From the NCBI GenBank assembly GCA_963798855.1, contig CAWCUU010000003.1, positions 682,001 through 746,000 of the forward strand: a stretch of DNA of 64,000 bases, read 5' to 3'. The notes beneath the pieces are model-generated. The model worked only from the letters and a program-made list of their open reading frames with translations. It was not told the DNA's origin and ran no database searches. The position numbers were made by a program, and so were the translations under genes. Numbering within the stretch: position 1 is the first letter of the stretch; each line of letters starts with the position of its first letter. Source of the DNA: CAWCUU01 sp963798855. GTDB taxonomy: Bacteria; Gemmatimonadota; Gemmatimonadetes; Longimicrobiales; RSA9. Shown here piece after piece: positions 56,813 to 64,000 of the stretch.

Positions 56813-58990
56813 ATGTCCGAATACCGTTCGTTCCTGATCGCGGCGCTGCTCGTGGCCGGCGGCTGTGCCCCGGCGGTCGCGCAGACCGCGACACCCGCCG
56901 CAACGCAGACCGCACCGCCGGCGGCAGCGCACGAGAACCCGCTCATGGAGCCGAGCACGCTGCCGTTTCATGCGCCGCCGTTCGACCGGATCCGGGACGC
57001 CGACTACCGGCCCGCGATCGAAGCGGGAATGAAGGACCAGCTCTCCGAGGTGCAGCGCATCGCGAGCCAGACCGCGCCGCCGACGTTCGACAACACGCTC
57101 GTCGCCCTGGAGCGCTCCGGTCAGCTGCTGAACCGCGCCACGAAGGCGTTCTTCGCCGTCACGGGCGCGAACACGGACGACACGCTGCAGGCGGTGTTGG
57201 AGGAGGAGGCGCCGAAACTCGCGGCGCACAGCGACGCGGTCTACCTGAACGGTCCACTGTTCGAGCGCGTGAAGAGCCTGTACGACCGCCGCGACGGGCT
57301 CGGCCTGAACGCCGAGCAGAAACGGCTGGCCGAGCAGTACTACCGCGACTTCGTGCGCGCGGGAGCGAACCTGTCCGAGGCGGACAAGGATCGGCTGCGG
57401 GCGCTGAACCAGGAAGAGTCGAAGCTCTCGACGGACTTCCAGAACCGGCTGCTCGGTGCGACGAAGGAGGGCGCCGTCGTCATCGCGGACAGCGCGCAGC
57501 TCTCGGGGCTGAGCGACGGCGAGGTCGCGGCGGCCGCCTCGGCGGCGAAGCAGCGTGGACCCGAGGGCAAGTGGGTGCTGCCGCTGCAGAACACGACACA
57601 GCAGCCGGCGCAGGCGTCGCTGAAGGATCGGTCGCTGCGCCAGCGCCTGTTCGAGGCCTCGACGGAGCGCGCCGAGCAGGGCGACGCGAACGACACGCGC
57701 GACGACATCCGCCGGCTCGCGCACCTGCGCGCCGAGAAGGCGAAGCTGCTCGGCTTCCCGACCTACGCCGCCTACAAGCTCCAGTCGCAGATGGCGAAGA
57801 AGCCCGATGCGGCCATCGCGCTGCTCGAGCGGCTCGTCCCGCCGGCCGATGCGAAGGCACGCTCGGAGGCGGCGAAGATGCAGGCGCTGATCGACCAGCA
57901 GGGCGGCGACTTCAAGCTGCAGCCGTGGGACTGGCAGTACTACGCCGAGCAGGTTCGCAAGGCGGAGTACGATCTGGACGAGTCGCAGATCAAGCCGTAC
58001 TTCGAGCTCGACCGGGTGCTGAAGGACGGCGTCTTCTACGCCGCGAACCAGCTGTACGGCCTCACGTTCAAGGAGCGCACCGACATTCCGGTCTACGCGC
58101 CGGACGTGCGCGTCTTCGAGGTCTTCGACGCCGACGGCAGCTCCCTCGCCCTCTTCTACTGCGACTACTTCAAGCGCGACAACAAGGGGGGCGGCGCCTG
58201 GATGGACAGCTTTGTGGATCAGTCGGAGCTGCTCGGCAACAAGCCGGTGGTCTTCAACGTCGCGAACTTCACGAAGCCGGCCGAAGGACAGCCCGCGCTG
58301 CTCACGTTCGACGACGTGACCACGATGTTCCACGAGTTCGGCCACGCGCTGCACGGCATGTTCTCGAACGTGACGTATCCGTCGCTGTCGGGCACCAACG
58401 TGCCGCGCGACTTCGTCGAGTTCCCGTCCCAGTTCAACGAGCACTGGGCGCTGCAGCCCGAGGTGTTCGCGCACTACGCGAAGAACTACAAGACCGGCGA
58501 GCCGATGCCGAAGGCGCTCGTCGACAAGATCAAGAAGGCGCGCACCTTCAATCAGGGTTTCGCGACGACCGAGTACCTCAAGGCCGCGCTGCTCGACATG
58601 GCATGGCACACACTGCCCGCGGACTCGCCGCAGCAGGACGTCGACGCCTTCGAGGCGAAGGCGCTGAAGGGCTTCGGCTTCGACGTGCCACAGGTGCCGC
58701 CGCGCTACCGCACCTCCTACTTCTCGCACATCTGGGCGAGCGGCTACGCGGCCGGCTACTACGCGTACATCTGGAGCGAGATCCTCGACGACGACGCCTA
58801 CGCCTGGTTCGAGGAGAACGGCGGCCTCACGCGCCAGAACGGGCAGCGCTTCCGCGACATGATCCTGTCGCGTGGCGGCACCGAGGAGGCTGGCCCGATG
58901 TACCGCGCGTTCCGGGGGAGGGACCCGGAGATCGGGCCCCTGCTCGAGGCGCGGGGGCTGACGGGGGAGGCGACGGGGCCGGGGAGGTAG
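56813..58990 (+). CDS. dcp: M3-family peptidyl-dipeptidase (Dcp-like), secreted
   Basis: 725 aa. Signal peptide with possible lipobox (VAGGCAP), then ENPLMEPSTLPFHAPPFDRIRDADYRPAIEAGMK, the usual start of Dcp proteins. The zinc motif is FHEFGHALHGMFS (about residues 506-518) with the third ligand in DFVEFPSQFNEHW. Ends SHIWASGYAAGYYAYIWSEILDDDAYAWF and GGTEEAGPMYRAFRGRDPEIGPLL. It removes C-terminal dipeptides from peptides in the periplasm. Confidence 0.94.
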   Translation: MSEYRSFLIAALLVAGGCAPAVAQTATPAATQTAPPAAAHENPLMEPSTLPFHAPPFDRIRDADYRPAIEAGMKDQLSEVQRIASQTAPPTFDNTLVALERSGQLLNRATKAFFAVTGANTDDTLQAVLEEEAPKLAAHSDAVYLNGPLFERVKSLYDRRDGLGLNAEQKRLAEQYYRDFVRAGANLSEADKDRLRALNQEESKLSTDFQNRLLGATKEGAVVIADSAQLSGLSDGEVAAAASAAKQRGPEGKWVLPLQNTTQQPAQASLKDRSLRQRLFEASTERAEQGDANDTRDDIRRLAHLRAEKAKLLGFPTYAAYKLQSQMAKKPDAAIALLERLVPPADAKARSEAAKMQALIDQQGGDFKLQPWDWQYYAEQVRKAEYDLDESQIKPYFELDRVLKDGVFYAANQLYGLTFKERTDIPVYAPDVRVFEVFDADGSSLALFYCDYFKRDNKGGGAWMDSFVDQSELLGNKPVVFNVANFTKPAEGQPALLTFDDVTTMFHEFGHALHGMFSNVTYPSLSGTNVPRDFVEFPSQFNEHWALQPEVFAHYAKNYKTGEPMPKALVDKIKKARTFNQGFATTEYLKAALLDMAWHTLPADSPQQDVDAFEAKALKGFGFDVPQVPPRYRTSYFSHIWASGYAAGYYAYIWSEILDDDAYAWFEENGGLTRQNGQRFRDMILSRGGTEEAGPMYRAFRGRDPEIGPLLEARGLTGEATGPGR

Positions 58991-59142
58991 CGGAGGGGAA
59001 TGAGGACGGGGGCGACCGACAACGGGGACCGACAACGGGCGACCAACAACGGGCGACGAACGCGTCCGACGCCGACCGCCTGGGAGCGCGCGACGTCGCG
59101 TCGCCCCCGTGAGTCGGCCGCGCGTGCCTGCCTGCCATGCGT

Positions 59143-59206
59143 CGCCCGCCGTGTGTCGCCCGCCGTGTGTCGCCCGCCGTGTGTCGCCCGCCGTATGCCG
59201 CCCGCT
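59143..59206. repeat. Short tandem repeat, 14-bp unit
   Basis: Four to five units of CGTGTGTCGCCCGC between the Dcp gene and the convergent ankyrin gene. The preceding 58991-59140 also has CGACAACGGG-type repetition. Confidence 0.7.
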
Positions 59207-60374
59207 ACTCGCGCCCCTCCCTCCCCTCCAGATACTCCGTCACCGCCACGCACGCCGCGTTGTTCGTCACCTCCGCCGCCGTCCTCGCCCACCCCCAGGG
59301 CGTGGAGTCGTGCCGCTCGTCGCGCGCGGAGAGGTCGGCGCCGGCTTCGACGAGGAGCTCGACCATCGCCATGTCGCCAGCCCAGGCGGCCGCGTGCAGC
59401 GGCGTATGACGGGATCCCTCCTCCGCGCGCGCGTTCACCGGAGCGCCGCGCTCGAGCAGCCAGCGGACGAGATCGTACTCTCCCGATTCGACCGCGGCGA
59501 TGATCACGGCGTCGCTCCGGGCGACCGCGGGATCAGCTGCGACGAGCCGCTCCAGCGTCGCGGCGTCCCCCATGCGCGCGTAGACCTCCGGGTCTACCGG
59601 CGCGCCGTGCGCTTGAAGGCGCTCCACGAGGGGGCGGCCACTCGCACCGAGCTGACCGAGCGCGCGGGCGGCGGAGGGGGCGCCGACCTCGGCGCCGGCG
59701 GTCGGCGCGCCGAGGGCGATCAGCCGGTCCATCGCGAAGGGGGTGCGGGCGAAGGCGAGGATCGGACCACCGCCGGGCGCATGATCCGGCAGCGATCCAT
59801 CGCGCAGCATCTCCTCGACCCGCCGGTCGTCGCCGAGCATCAACGCCTCGGTGAGGCCGACCCGCGCGCCGCGGCTCAGCAGCGCGTCGCGCATCTCCGG
59901 GCGATCGCGCTGGATCGCGAGCATGAGCGGCGACCATTCGTCGTACCATTCGTTCGAGCCATCGACCCCGGCTCCGCGGTCCAACAGCAGCTCGAAGATG
60001 TCGCGTCGATTCGACTCGATGGCTACGTGCAGCGCCTGAGGCCTGCCGCCCCAGAACGGGTGCGGTCCGACGGCGTTCACGAGCGACGGCAAGGCGGCGA
60101 GCATCTCGCGCACCTCGTCCAGGTGGCCGGTGCCGACAGCGCGCAGGAAGCGGGCGACGTCGCGCTCTTCCGCCGACGACGCGGCCGGAGCCGCGACACG
60201 ATCGACGTGCGCCTTCAGGCTTCGCCAGCTCGGGAAGCCGTACTCGCGCGCGATCTCCAGCTGCGCGTCGGCCAGCCTCGCCCTTGGGCGCACCCTGCGC
60301 ATCTCGCGCAGGCGCTGCTTGGCGGACTTGCGGAGCCATTCGAGGCTGGGATGCGGAGGCAACGACGCGGACAT
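59205..60374 (-). CDS. Ankyrin-repeat protein
   Basis: 389 aa from ATG 60374. The N-terminus (SLEWLRKSAKQRLREMR, DAQLEIAREYGFPSWRSLKAHVD) is the common leader of bacterial ankyrin proteins. It is followed by ankyrin helices: GRPQALHVAIESNRRDIFELLLDRGAGVD, SPLMLAIQRDRPEMRDALLSRGA, DAVIIAAVESGEYDLVRWLLERGAPVN, TPLHAAAWAGDMAMVELLVEAGADL. No signal peptide. Probably a protein-binding scaffold; partner unknown. Confidence 0.9.
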   Translation of the reverse strand: MSASLPPHPSLEWLRKSAKQRLREMRRVRPRARLADAQLEIAREYGFPSWRSLKAHVDRVAAPAASSAEERDVARFLRAVGTGHLDEVREMLAALPSLVNAVGPHPFWGGRPQALHVAIESNRRDIFELLLDRGAGVDGSNEWYDEWSPLMLAIQRDRPEMRDALLSRGARVGLTEALMLGDDRRVEEMLRDGSLPDHAPGGGPILAFARTPFAMDRLIALGAPTAGAEVGAPSAARALGQLGASGRPLVERLQAHGAPVDPEVYARMGDAATLERLVAADPAVARSDAVIIAAVESGEYDLVRWLLERGAPVNARAEEGSRHTPLHAAAWAGDMAMVELLVEAGADLSARDERHDSTPWGWARTAAEVTNNAACVAVTEYLEGREGRE

Positions 60375-60560
60375 GCGGCACCTTCCTTCCCGTGTGCCCG
60401 GCGTCCGCGGCTCTCGGGCGGGAAGAAAGTCCAGCTTCGCGCCACGTGCAGGAGGGTTCCACCCTTTTCGCGGACCGAGGGCCGCCTGCACGGCCATCGC
60501 CATGCTACGCGGCGTCGCGGGTCCCGTCAACGGCCCCGCCGTCCGTCGGATTGCCTCCGT

Positions 60561-60762
60561 CCCCGTGTGCGTGTGCGTGTGCGGATGCGTGTGCGGCAGT
60601 TCGTGCCCCGTCGTTGTCCGTACAGGCTTGCGTGACCCGTTTGCGTGCACGGGTGCGCGGCCCGTAGGTACCCGGGCACGCACGCGGCCTACGCAAGCGC
60701 AAGCGGGTCAGGGGAAACGGCCGGGCACGTGCCACGCACAGGCACCCGCACTCGCACAGGGG
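60561..60762. repeat. Long palindromic repeat family B, copy 6
   Basis: Left CCCGTGTGCGTGTGCGTGTGC, right inverse GCACAGGCACCCGCACTCGC, inner AAGCGCAAGCGGG. Separated by 187 bp from the ankyrin gene and just upstream of the leader region of the ATP-grasp operon. Confidence 0.85.
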
Positions 60763-60804
60763 CTCCAGTGGTTGACGCCGTCCCCCGTGGCCCTTAACCT
60801 GGGA

Positions 60805-60831
60805 ACAAATCGGACGACCGTGGTGATTTGT
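60805..60831 (+). promoter_or_regulatory. 7-bp inverted repeat, possible operator
   Basis: ACAAATC and GATTTGT separated by 13 bases, about 100 bp before the leader peptide start. AT-rich against a GC-rich background, so a candidate repressor or activator site for the operon. Confidence 0.4.
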
Positions 60832-60873
60832 ATGCCGCTTGCCGCCACGTTAAACAACGAGCTAAAGAGCGAA

Positions 60874-60900
60874 CGCCCGGCGGCCGCGTCCGTCCGGGCT
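60874..60900 (+). terminator. Leader hairpin (possible terminator or anti-terminator arm)
   Basis: GCCCGG and CCGGGC pair across a 13-base loop, followed by TTTCGTCGTTTTC. It lies before the leader peptide and may end an upstream transcript or take part in leader folding. Confidence 0.4.
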
Positions 60901-60929
60901 TTCGTCGTTTTCGGAGCGAAGAGACGAGG

Positions 60930-61034
60930 ATGAACCAGACCCACACCCGTCGGTGCATGTGCGCGTGTACGCGGATGTGCGGCTCTCCTCCCGGAGAGGC
61001 GGACGGGTGCCCGTGTGCCAGGCGCACGCGATGA
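60930..61034 (+). CDS. Cys/Met-rich leader peptide (attenuator)
   Basis: 34 codons from ATG 60930, with a GACGAGG-type ribosome site. MNQTHTRRCMCACTRMCG carries Cys-Met-Cys-Ala-Cys and Met-Cys within ten codons; two more Cys codons follow (GCPCARR). The stop at 61032-61034 lies 27 bp before a perfect terminator hairpin and 86 bp before the ATP-grasp gene. Clusters of regulatory codons followed by a terminator are the hallmark of transcription attenuation; Cys-rich leader ORFs that sense cysteine supply are known upstream of sulfur genes in mycobacteria. A secreted or modified peptide is less likely. Confidence 0.65.
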   Translation: MNQTHTRRCMCACTRMCGSPPGEADGCPCARRTR

Positions 61035-61061
61035 GCTAGCCGAACCCGATTCGGCGATCCC

Positions 61062-61096
61062 CCGGCCCCTCTCGATCGAGAGGGGCCGGTTTTTTT
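61062..61096 (+). terminator. Intrinsic terminator between leader peptide and operon
   Basis: A 28-bp perfect palindrome (14-bp arms beginning CCGGCCCCTCTCGA) at 61062-61089 followed directly by seven T at 61090-61096. It stands upstream of the ATP-grasp ribosome site, so transcription would stop before the operon unless the hairpin is avoided. Confidence 0.9.
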
Positions 61097-61120
61097 GTCC
61101 CTGTGCAGAAGGAGCTCACG

Positions 61121-62179
61121 ATGTCGATAACGGCCGATCGCCCGCTGGCGGTCTATTACGAGCACCCGGACTGGTTCCGGCCGCTGTTCGCCGAGTTGGA
61201 GCGACGGGGGCTGCCGTTCTTCCGATTGCACGCGGCCGGGCGGAGCTACGACGCCGCGGCGGGCGAGCCGCCCTGGTCGCTCGTGCTGAACCGGATGAGC
61301 CCGTCCGCGTGGCTGCGCGGGCGCGCCGGCGCGATCGCGTTCACGGCGCCGTACCTGGAGCACCTCGAGAGGCTCGGCGTCCGCGTCGTCAACGGCTCGC
61401 GCGCATGGGCGGTGGAGACGAGCAAGGCCCGCCAGCTCGAGCTGCTCGAGCGGCTCGGATTGCCGTACCCGCGGGCGCGCGTCATCCACGACGCCCGTGA
61501 CGCGGCCGACGCAGCGCGGGGCTTCCGCTACCCGGTCGTCGTCAAGCCGAACATCGGCGGGAGCGGGGCGGGGGTGACGCGCTTCGACACGCCGGCGGAG
61601 CTGACCGACGCCGCCGAGCGCGGAGCGCTGGACCTCGGCATCGACGGCACCGCGCTCGTGCAGGAGTTCATCCCCCCGGCCCACGGCCGAATCATCCGCG
61701 TCGAGGTGCTCGACGGGCGCTTCCTGTATGCGATCCGGGTCTACACGACGGGCGACACCTTCGACCTGTGTCCCGCCGACGTCTGTCTGGGGGTGGACGG
61801 CGCCGAGCTGGAGCGCGCCGCCTGCCCCGCCGACGCACCGCGAAACGGGCTGCGCGTCGAGGGATTCACCCCGCCGCCGGACGCGATCGCCGACGCCGAG
61901 CGGATCGCGGCCGCAGCGGGCATCGAGGTGGGTGGAATCGAGTACGTGATCGATGCGCGCGACGGGCGACGCTACTACTACGACGTCAACGCGCTGTCCA
62001 ACTTCGTCGCGGACGCGCCGCACGTCGTCGGCTTCGATCCGTTCGCCCGGCTGGTGGACTGGCTCGTGCGCGTGGCGGAGGATGGCGACGTCGCCCACTC
62101 CAAGGAGCCGGCCGCGGATCCCCGCGACGCGGCCGTCGATGATTCCTCCACCACGGCGGTCGCCGCGGAGGTGGCCTGA
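61121..62179 (+). CDS. ATP-grasp ligase
   Basis: 352 aa from ATG 61121, preceded by AAGGAG. ATP-grasp features: FRYPVVVKPNIGGSGAGVTRF (nucleotide-binding lysine and glycine loop), ALVQEFIPP, IIRVEVLDGRFLYAIRV, and the metal-binding end YYYDVNALSNFV. Such enzymes join a carboxylate to an amine or thiol through an acylphosphate. The N-terminal half (LVLNRMSPSAWLRG, RVVNGSRAWAVETSKARQLELL) resembles RimK-type ligases. The substrate is unknown; the stop overlaps the monooxygenase start (TGATG), so the two function together, probably in sulfur metabolism. Confidence 0.85.
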   Translation: MSITADRPLAVYYEHPDWFRPLFAELERRGLPFFRLHAAGRSYDAAAGEPPWSLVLNRMSPSAWLRGRAGAIAFTAPYLEHLERLGVRVVNGSRAWAVETSKARQLELLERLGLPYPRARVIHDARDAADAARGFRYPVVVKPNIGGSGAGVTRFDTPAELTDAAERGALDLGIDGTALVQEFIPPAHGRIIRVEVLDGRFLYAIRVYTTGDTFDLCPADVCLGVDGAELERAACPADAPRNGLRVEGFTPPPDAIADAERIAAAAGIEVGGIEYVIDARDGRRYYYDVNALSNFVADAPHVVGFDPFARLVDWLVRVAEDGDVAHSKEPAADPRDAAVDDSSTTAVAAEVA

Positions 62180-63216
62180 TGCGATTCGGGTTCTGGCTCC
62201 CGGTCTTCGGCGGCTGGCTGCGCAACGTCAATGACGAGGGGATGGAGGCCTCCTGGGACTACGTCTCCCGCCTCGCCCGCCGCAGCGAGCGGCTCGGCTT
62301 CGACGTCACCCTCATCGCCGAGCTCAACCTGAACGACATCAAGGGCGACGACGCGCCCTCGCTCGAGGCGTGGAGCACCGCCGCCGCGCTCGCCTCCGTC
62401 ACCGAGCGGCTCGAGCTGATGGTCGCCGTGCGCCCTACCTTCCACGAGCCGGCACCGCTCGCCAAGCAGGCCGCCAACATCGACCACATCAGCGGAGGCC
62501 GCCTGTCCATCAACGTCGTCTCCGCCTGGTGGGAGACGGAGGCGCGACGCTACGGCGTCCGCTTCGACCGCCACGACGAGCGCTACGCCCGCACCGCCGA
62601 GTGGCTGCACGTCGTCGACGGCGTCTGGCGCGAGCCCGTCTTCACCTTCCACGGCGACCATTACGCCGTCGAGGAAGCGATCCTCGAGCCGAAGCCCGTG
62701 CGCCGACCCCGGCCCACGATCTGGGCCGGCGGCGAGTCGCCCGCCGCGCGCGCCGTCATCTCCGCACGCTGTGACGGATGGCTCACGCACGGCGACCCGC
62801 CCGACGCGATCGCGCCGCGACTCGCCGACATGCGTCAGCGCCGCGAGCGGCTCAGCCTCGAGCCGCTCCGCTTCGGGGTTGCCGGCTACGTCGTCTGCCG
62901 CCCGACCCAAGCGGCGGCGCGCGCGGAGGTCGCGCGCATCACCGACGTGCGCCAGAGCGCGCGCGGCTACGCGAACTACCGCGACTGGATCGGCAACACG
63001 AGACTCGACGCGCACGTCAGCCTCGAGGACTACTCCGTCTCCAATCGTGGCCTTCGCACCGGCCTCATCGGCACGCCGGAGCAGGTCGCCGAGCGCATCG
63101 CCGAGCTGGAGGGGATCGGAGTCGATCTGCTGCTGCTCCAGTTCAGCCCGCAGCTCGAGGAGATGGAGCGCTTCGCGCAGGAGATCATGCCGCTCGTCGG
63201 CGCCCCGGTCGCTTGA
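62179..63216 (+). CDS. LLM-class flavin-dependent monooxygenase (SsuD/SfnG-like)
   Basis: 345 aa from ATG 62179. Signature motifs of the FMNH2-dependent sulfonate/sulfone monooxygenases: FGFWLPVFGGWL, NIDHISGGRLSINVVSAWW, EARRYGVRFDRHDERYARTAEWLHVVDGVW, and IWAGGESPAARAVI. This group releases sulfite or sulfinate from organosulfur compounds for use as a sulfur source. Its own flavin reductase is not in the window. Coupled to the ATP-grasp gene and placed behind a Cys/Met leader, which agrees with a sulfur-scavenging role. Confidence 0.88.
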   Translation: MRFGFWLPVFGGWLRNVNDEGMEASWDYVSRLARRSERLGFDVTLIAELNLNDIKGDDAPSLEAWSTAAALASVTERLELMVAVRPTFHEPAPLAKQAANIDHISGGRLSINVVSAWWETEARRYGVRFDRHDERYARTAEWLHVVDGVWREPVFTFHGDHYAVEEAILEPKPVRRPRPTIWAGGESPAARAVISARCDGWLTHGDPPDAIAPRLADMRQRRERLSLEPLRFGVAGYVVCRPTQAAARAEVARITDVRQSARGYANYRDWIGNTRLDAHVSLEDYSVSNRGLRTGLIGTPEQVAERIAELEGIGVDLLLLQFSPQLEEMERFAQEIMPLVGAPVA

Positions 63217-63219
63217 GGC

Positions 63220-63437
63220 GCGGACTGCAGGCGCTGACGACGAGGCGCTCACGGCGAGGCGTCGGATGAAGGCGGGCGTTGCCCTAAGAGACCAGGAACG
63301 CCTCGGTTGTACGCCTCGCCTTAGCGCCTCGCCGTCAGCGCCTCGGGTATAGCGCCTCGCCGTCAGCGCCTCGGTCCTAGCGCCTCGCCGTCAGCGCCTC
63401 GGGTATAGCGCCTCGCCGTCAGCGCCTCGGTCCTAGC
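63220..63437. repeat. Tandem repeat array with about 28-bp higher-order unit
   Basis: GCGCCTCGCCGTCA followed by GCGCCTCGG plus a GTATA or TCCTA spacer, repeated about five times; inverted versions (GAGGCGCTCACGG) at the left end. It fills the convergent gap between the monooxygenase and the ADOP permease. Same basic unit as 56570-56712. Confidence 0.85.
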
Positions 63438-63440
63438 GCC

Positions 63441-64000
63441 TCACTCCTCGGCAAGCGCCGTCCGCGGCTCCAGTCGCGTGGCCTGCCGCGCGGGCAGCCA
63501 GTTCGCGAGCAGGGCGGCGGCGCCGAGCGCGACGGCGGTGCCGGCGAGGACGAGCGGGTTGACCGCGCGGGTGTCGAAGAGCAGTCCGGCGAGCAGCCGG
63601 CCGGCGAGAAGCGCTCCGCCGAGACCCAGCACCAGCCCGATGCCGACGACGGCCATTCCCTGCCCGAGCACGAGCCGCTGGATCTGATCGGGCCGAGCGC
63701 CGATCGCGCTGCGGATCGCGATCTCGCGACGCCTGCCGCGGACGATGAACGCCATGACGCCGTAGAGGCCGACGACGGCGAGGAGCAGCGAGAGCCCGCC
63801 GAAGAGGCCGAGCAGGAAGGAGGTGAGGCGGGCGAGCGCCGTCTGGCTCGCGAGCGTCTTCGCCAGCGGCTCGACCTGGTAGACCGGGATGGAGGGGTCC
63901 AGCCGGGCGACGACCCGGCGCAGCTCCGCCGTAAGCGCGGCCGGGTCGCCGGCGCCGCGCAGCAGGATGTCGAACGAGCGCGGGGTGACCTGCACGACCG
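63441..64000 (-). CDS. ADOP-family permease, C-terminal part (5' end beyond window)
   Basis: The visible 186 residues are the end of a MacB/FtsX-like permease: TPRSFDILLRGAGDPAALTAELRRVV, SFLLGLFGGLSLLLAVVGLYGVMAFIV, RRREIAIRSAIGARPDQIQRLV, and the RLEPRTALAEE end. The frame is open to the window edge. Fourth member of the family here. Confidence 0.92.
   Translation of the reverse strand, partial: VVQVTPRSFDILLRGAGDPAALTAELRRVVARLDPSIPVYQVEPLAKTLASQTALARLTSFLLGLFGGLSLLLAVVGLYGVMAFIVRGRRREIAIRSAIGARPDQIQRLVLGQGMAVVGIGLVLGLGGALLAGRLLAGLLFDTRAVNPLVLAGTAVALGAAALLANWLPARQATRLEPRTALAEE

Noticed and set aside
60930..61034. Leader ORF as a RiPP precursor for the ATP-grasp enzyme (graspetide-like)
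   Set aside because: No Thr/Ser/Asp/Glu-rich core, no transporter, a strong terminator between the two, and a monooxygenase of sulfur type downstream. Attenuation explains more, but a peptide product is not fully excluded.

Overview
The window is very GC-rich soil-type bacterial DNA that best fits Gemmatimonadota (Acidobacteriota is the alternative). The evidence is gene content. There are Ser/Thr kinases with PD40 beta-propellers, four large orphan MacB/FtsX-like permeases (ADOP type) without ATPases, secreted peptidases and glycosidases, many toxin-antitoxin modules and multi-copy intergenic palindromic repeats. No rRNA, tRNA or CRISPR array was seen. Many long genes (GH78, GH3, xylA, xylB, asparaginase, an ADOP permease, M14 peptidase, sulfotransferase) carry one or more single-base frameshifts. 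Where I could align them, each is explained by one extra base, which suggests unpolished long-read assembly as much as real decay.

Layout. 1-3.6 kb: end of one kinase/propeller gene, a complete kinase-PD40 gene and a small zinc-ribbon protein. 3.6-9.3 kb: a methyltransferase, a GH78-like rhamnosidase, a PIN toxin-antitoxin pair bracketed by two copies of palindromic repeat family A, a truncated second methyltransferase copy and a second VapC module. 9.4-18.5 kb: a pentose-use block. A minus-strand operon runs xylA, xylB, permease, binding lipoprotein, ATPase, with a divergent GH3 beta-xylosidase-like enzyme, so xylosides would be hydrolysed outside the cytoplasm and xylose imported, isomerised and phosphorylated. 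18.5-27.3 kb: ADOP permease, LuxR/DUF4199 membrane pair, and a graveyard of toxin, peptidase and asparaginase fragments next to a HigBA-like pair and a type II asparaginase.

27.5-32.6 kb is a less GC-rich island with two convincing integron attC sites. It holds a 753-aa protein with a PD-(D/E)XK-like core, a cold-shock/DUF3825 protein, an HEXXH protein and a secreted protein. No integrase lies in the window. 32.7-50.2 kb is accessory and housekeeping material interrupted by palindromic repeat family B (six copies of about 200 bp), and includes a VCBS-repeat gene joined to half of a class B3 metallo-beta-lactamase. 50.4-60.4 kb: ADOP permease, an outer-membrane cytochrome/porin with a small cytochrome c, an RNB exonuclease, a Dcp-like M3 peptidase and an ankyrin protein.

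60.8-63.2 kb is the most interesting regulatory unit. A 34-codon leader rich in Cys and Met codons is followed by a perfect intrinsic terminator, then by a translationally coupled ATP-grasp ligase and an SsuD/SfnG-like flavin monooxygenase. This has the architecture of a cysteine/methionine-responsive attenuator controlling a sulfur-related operon.
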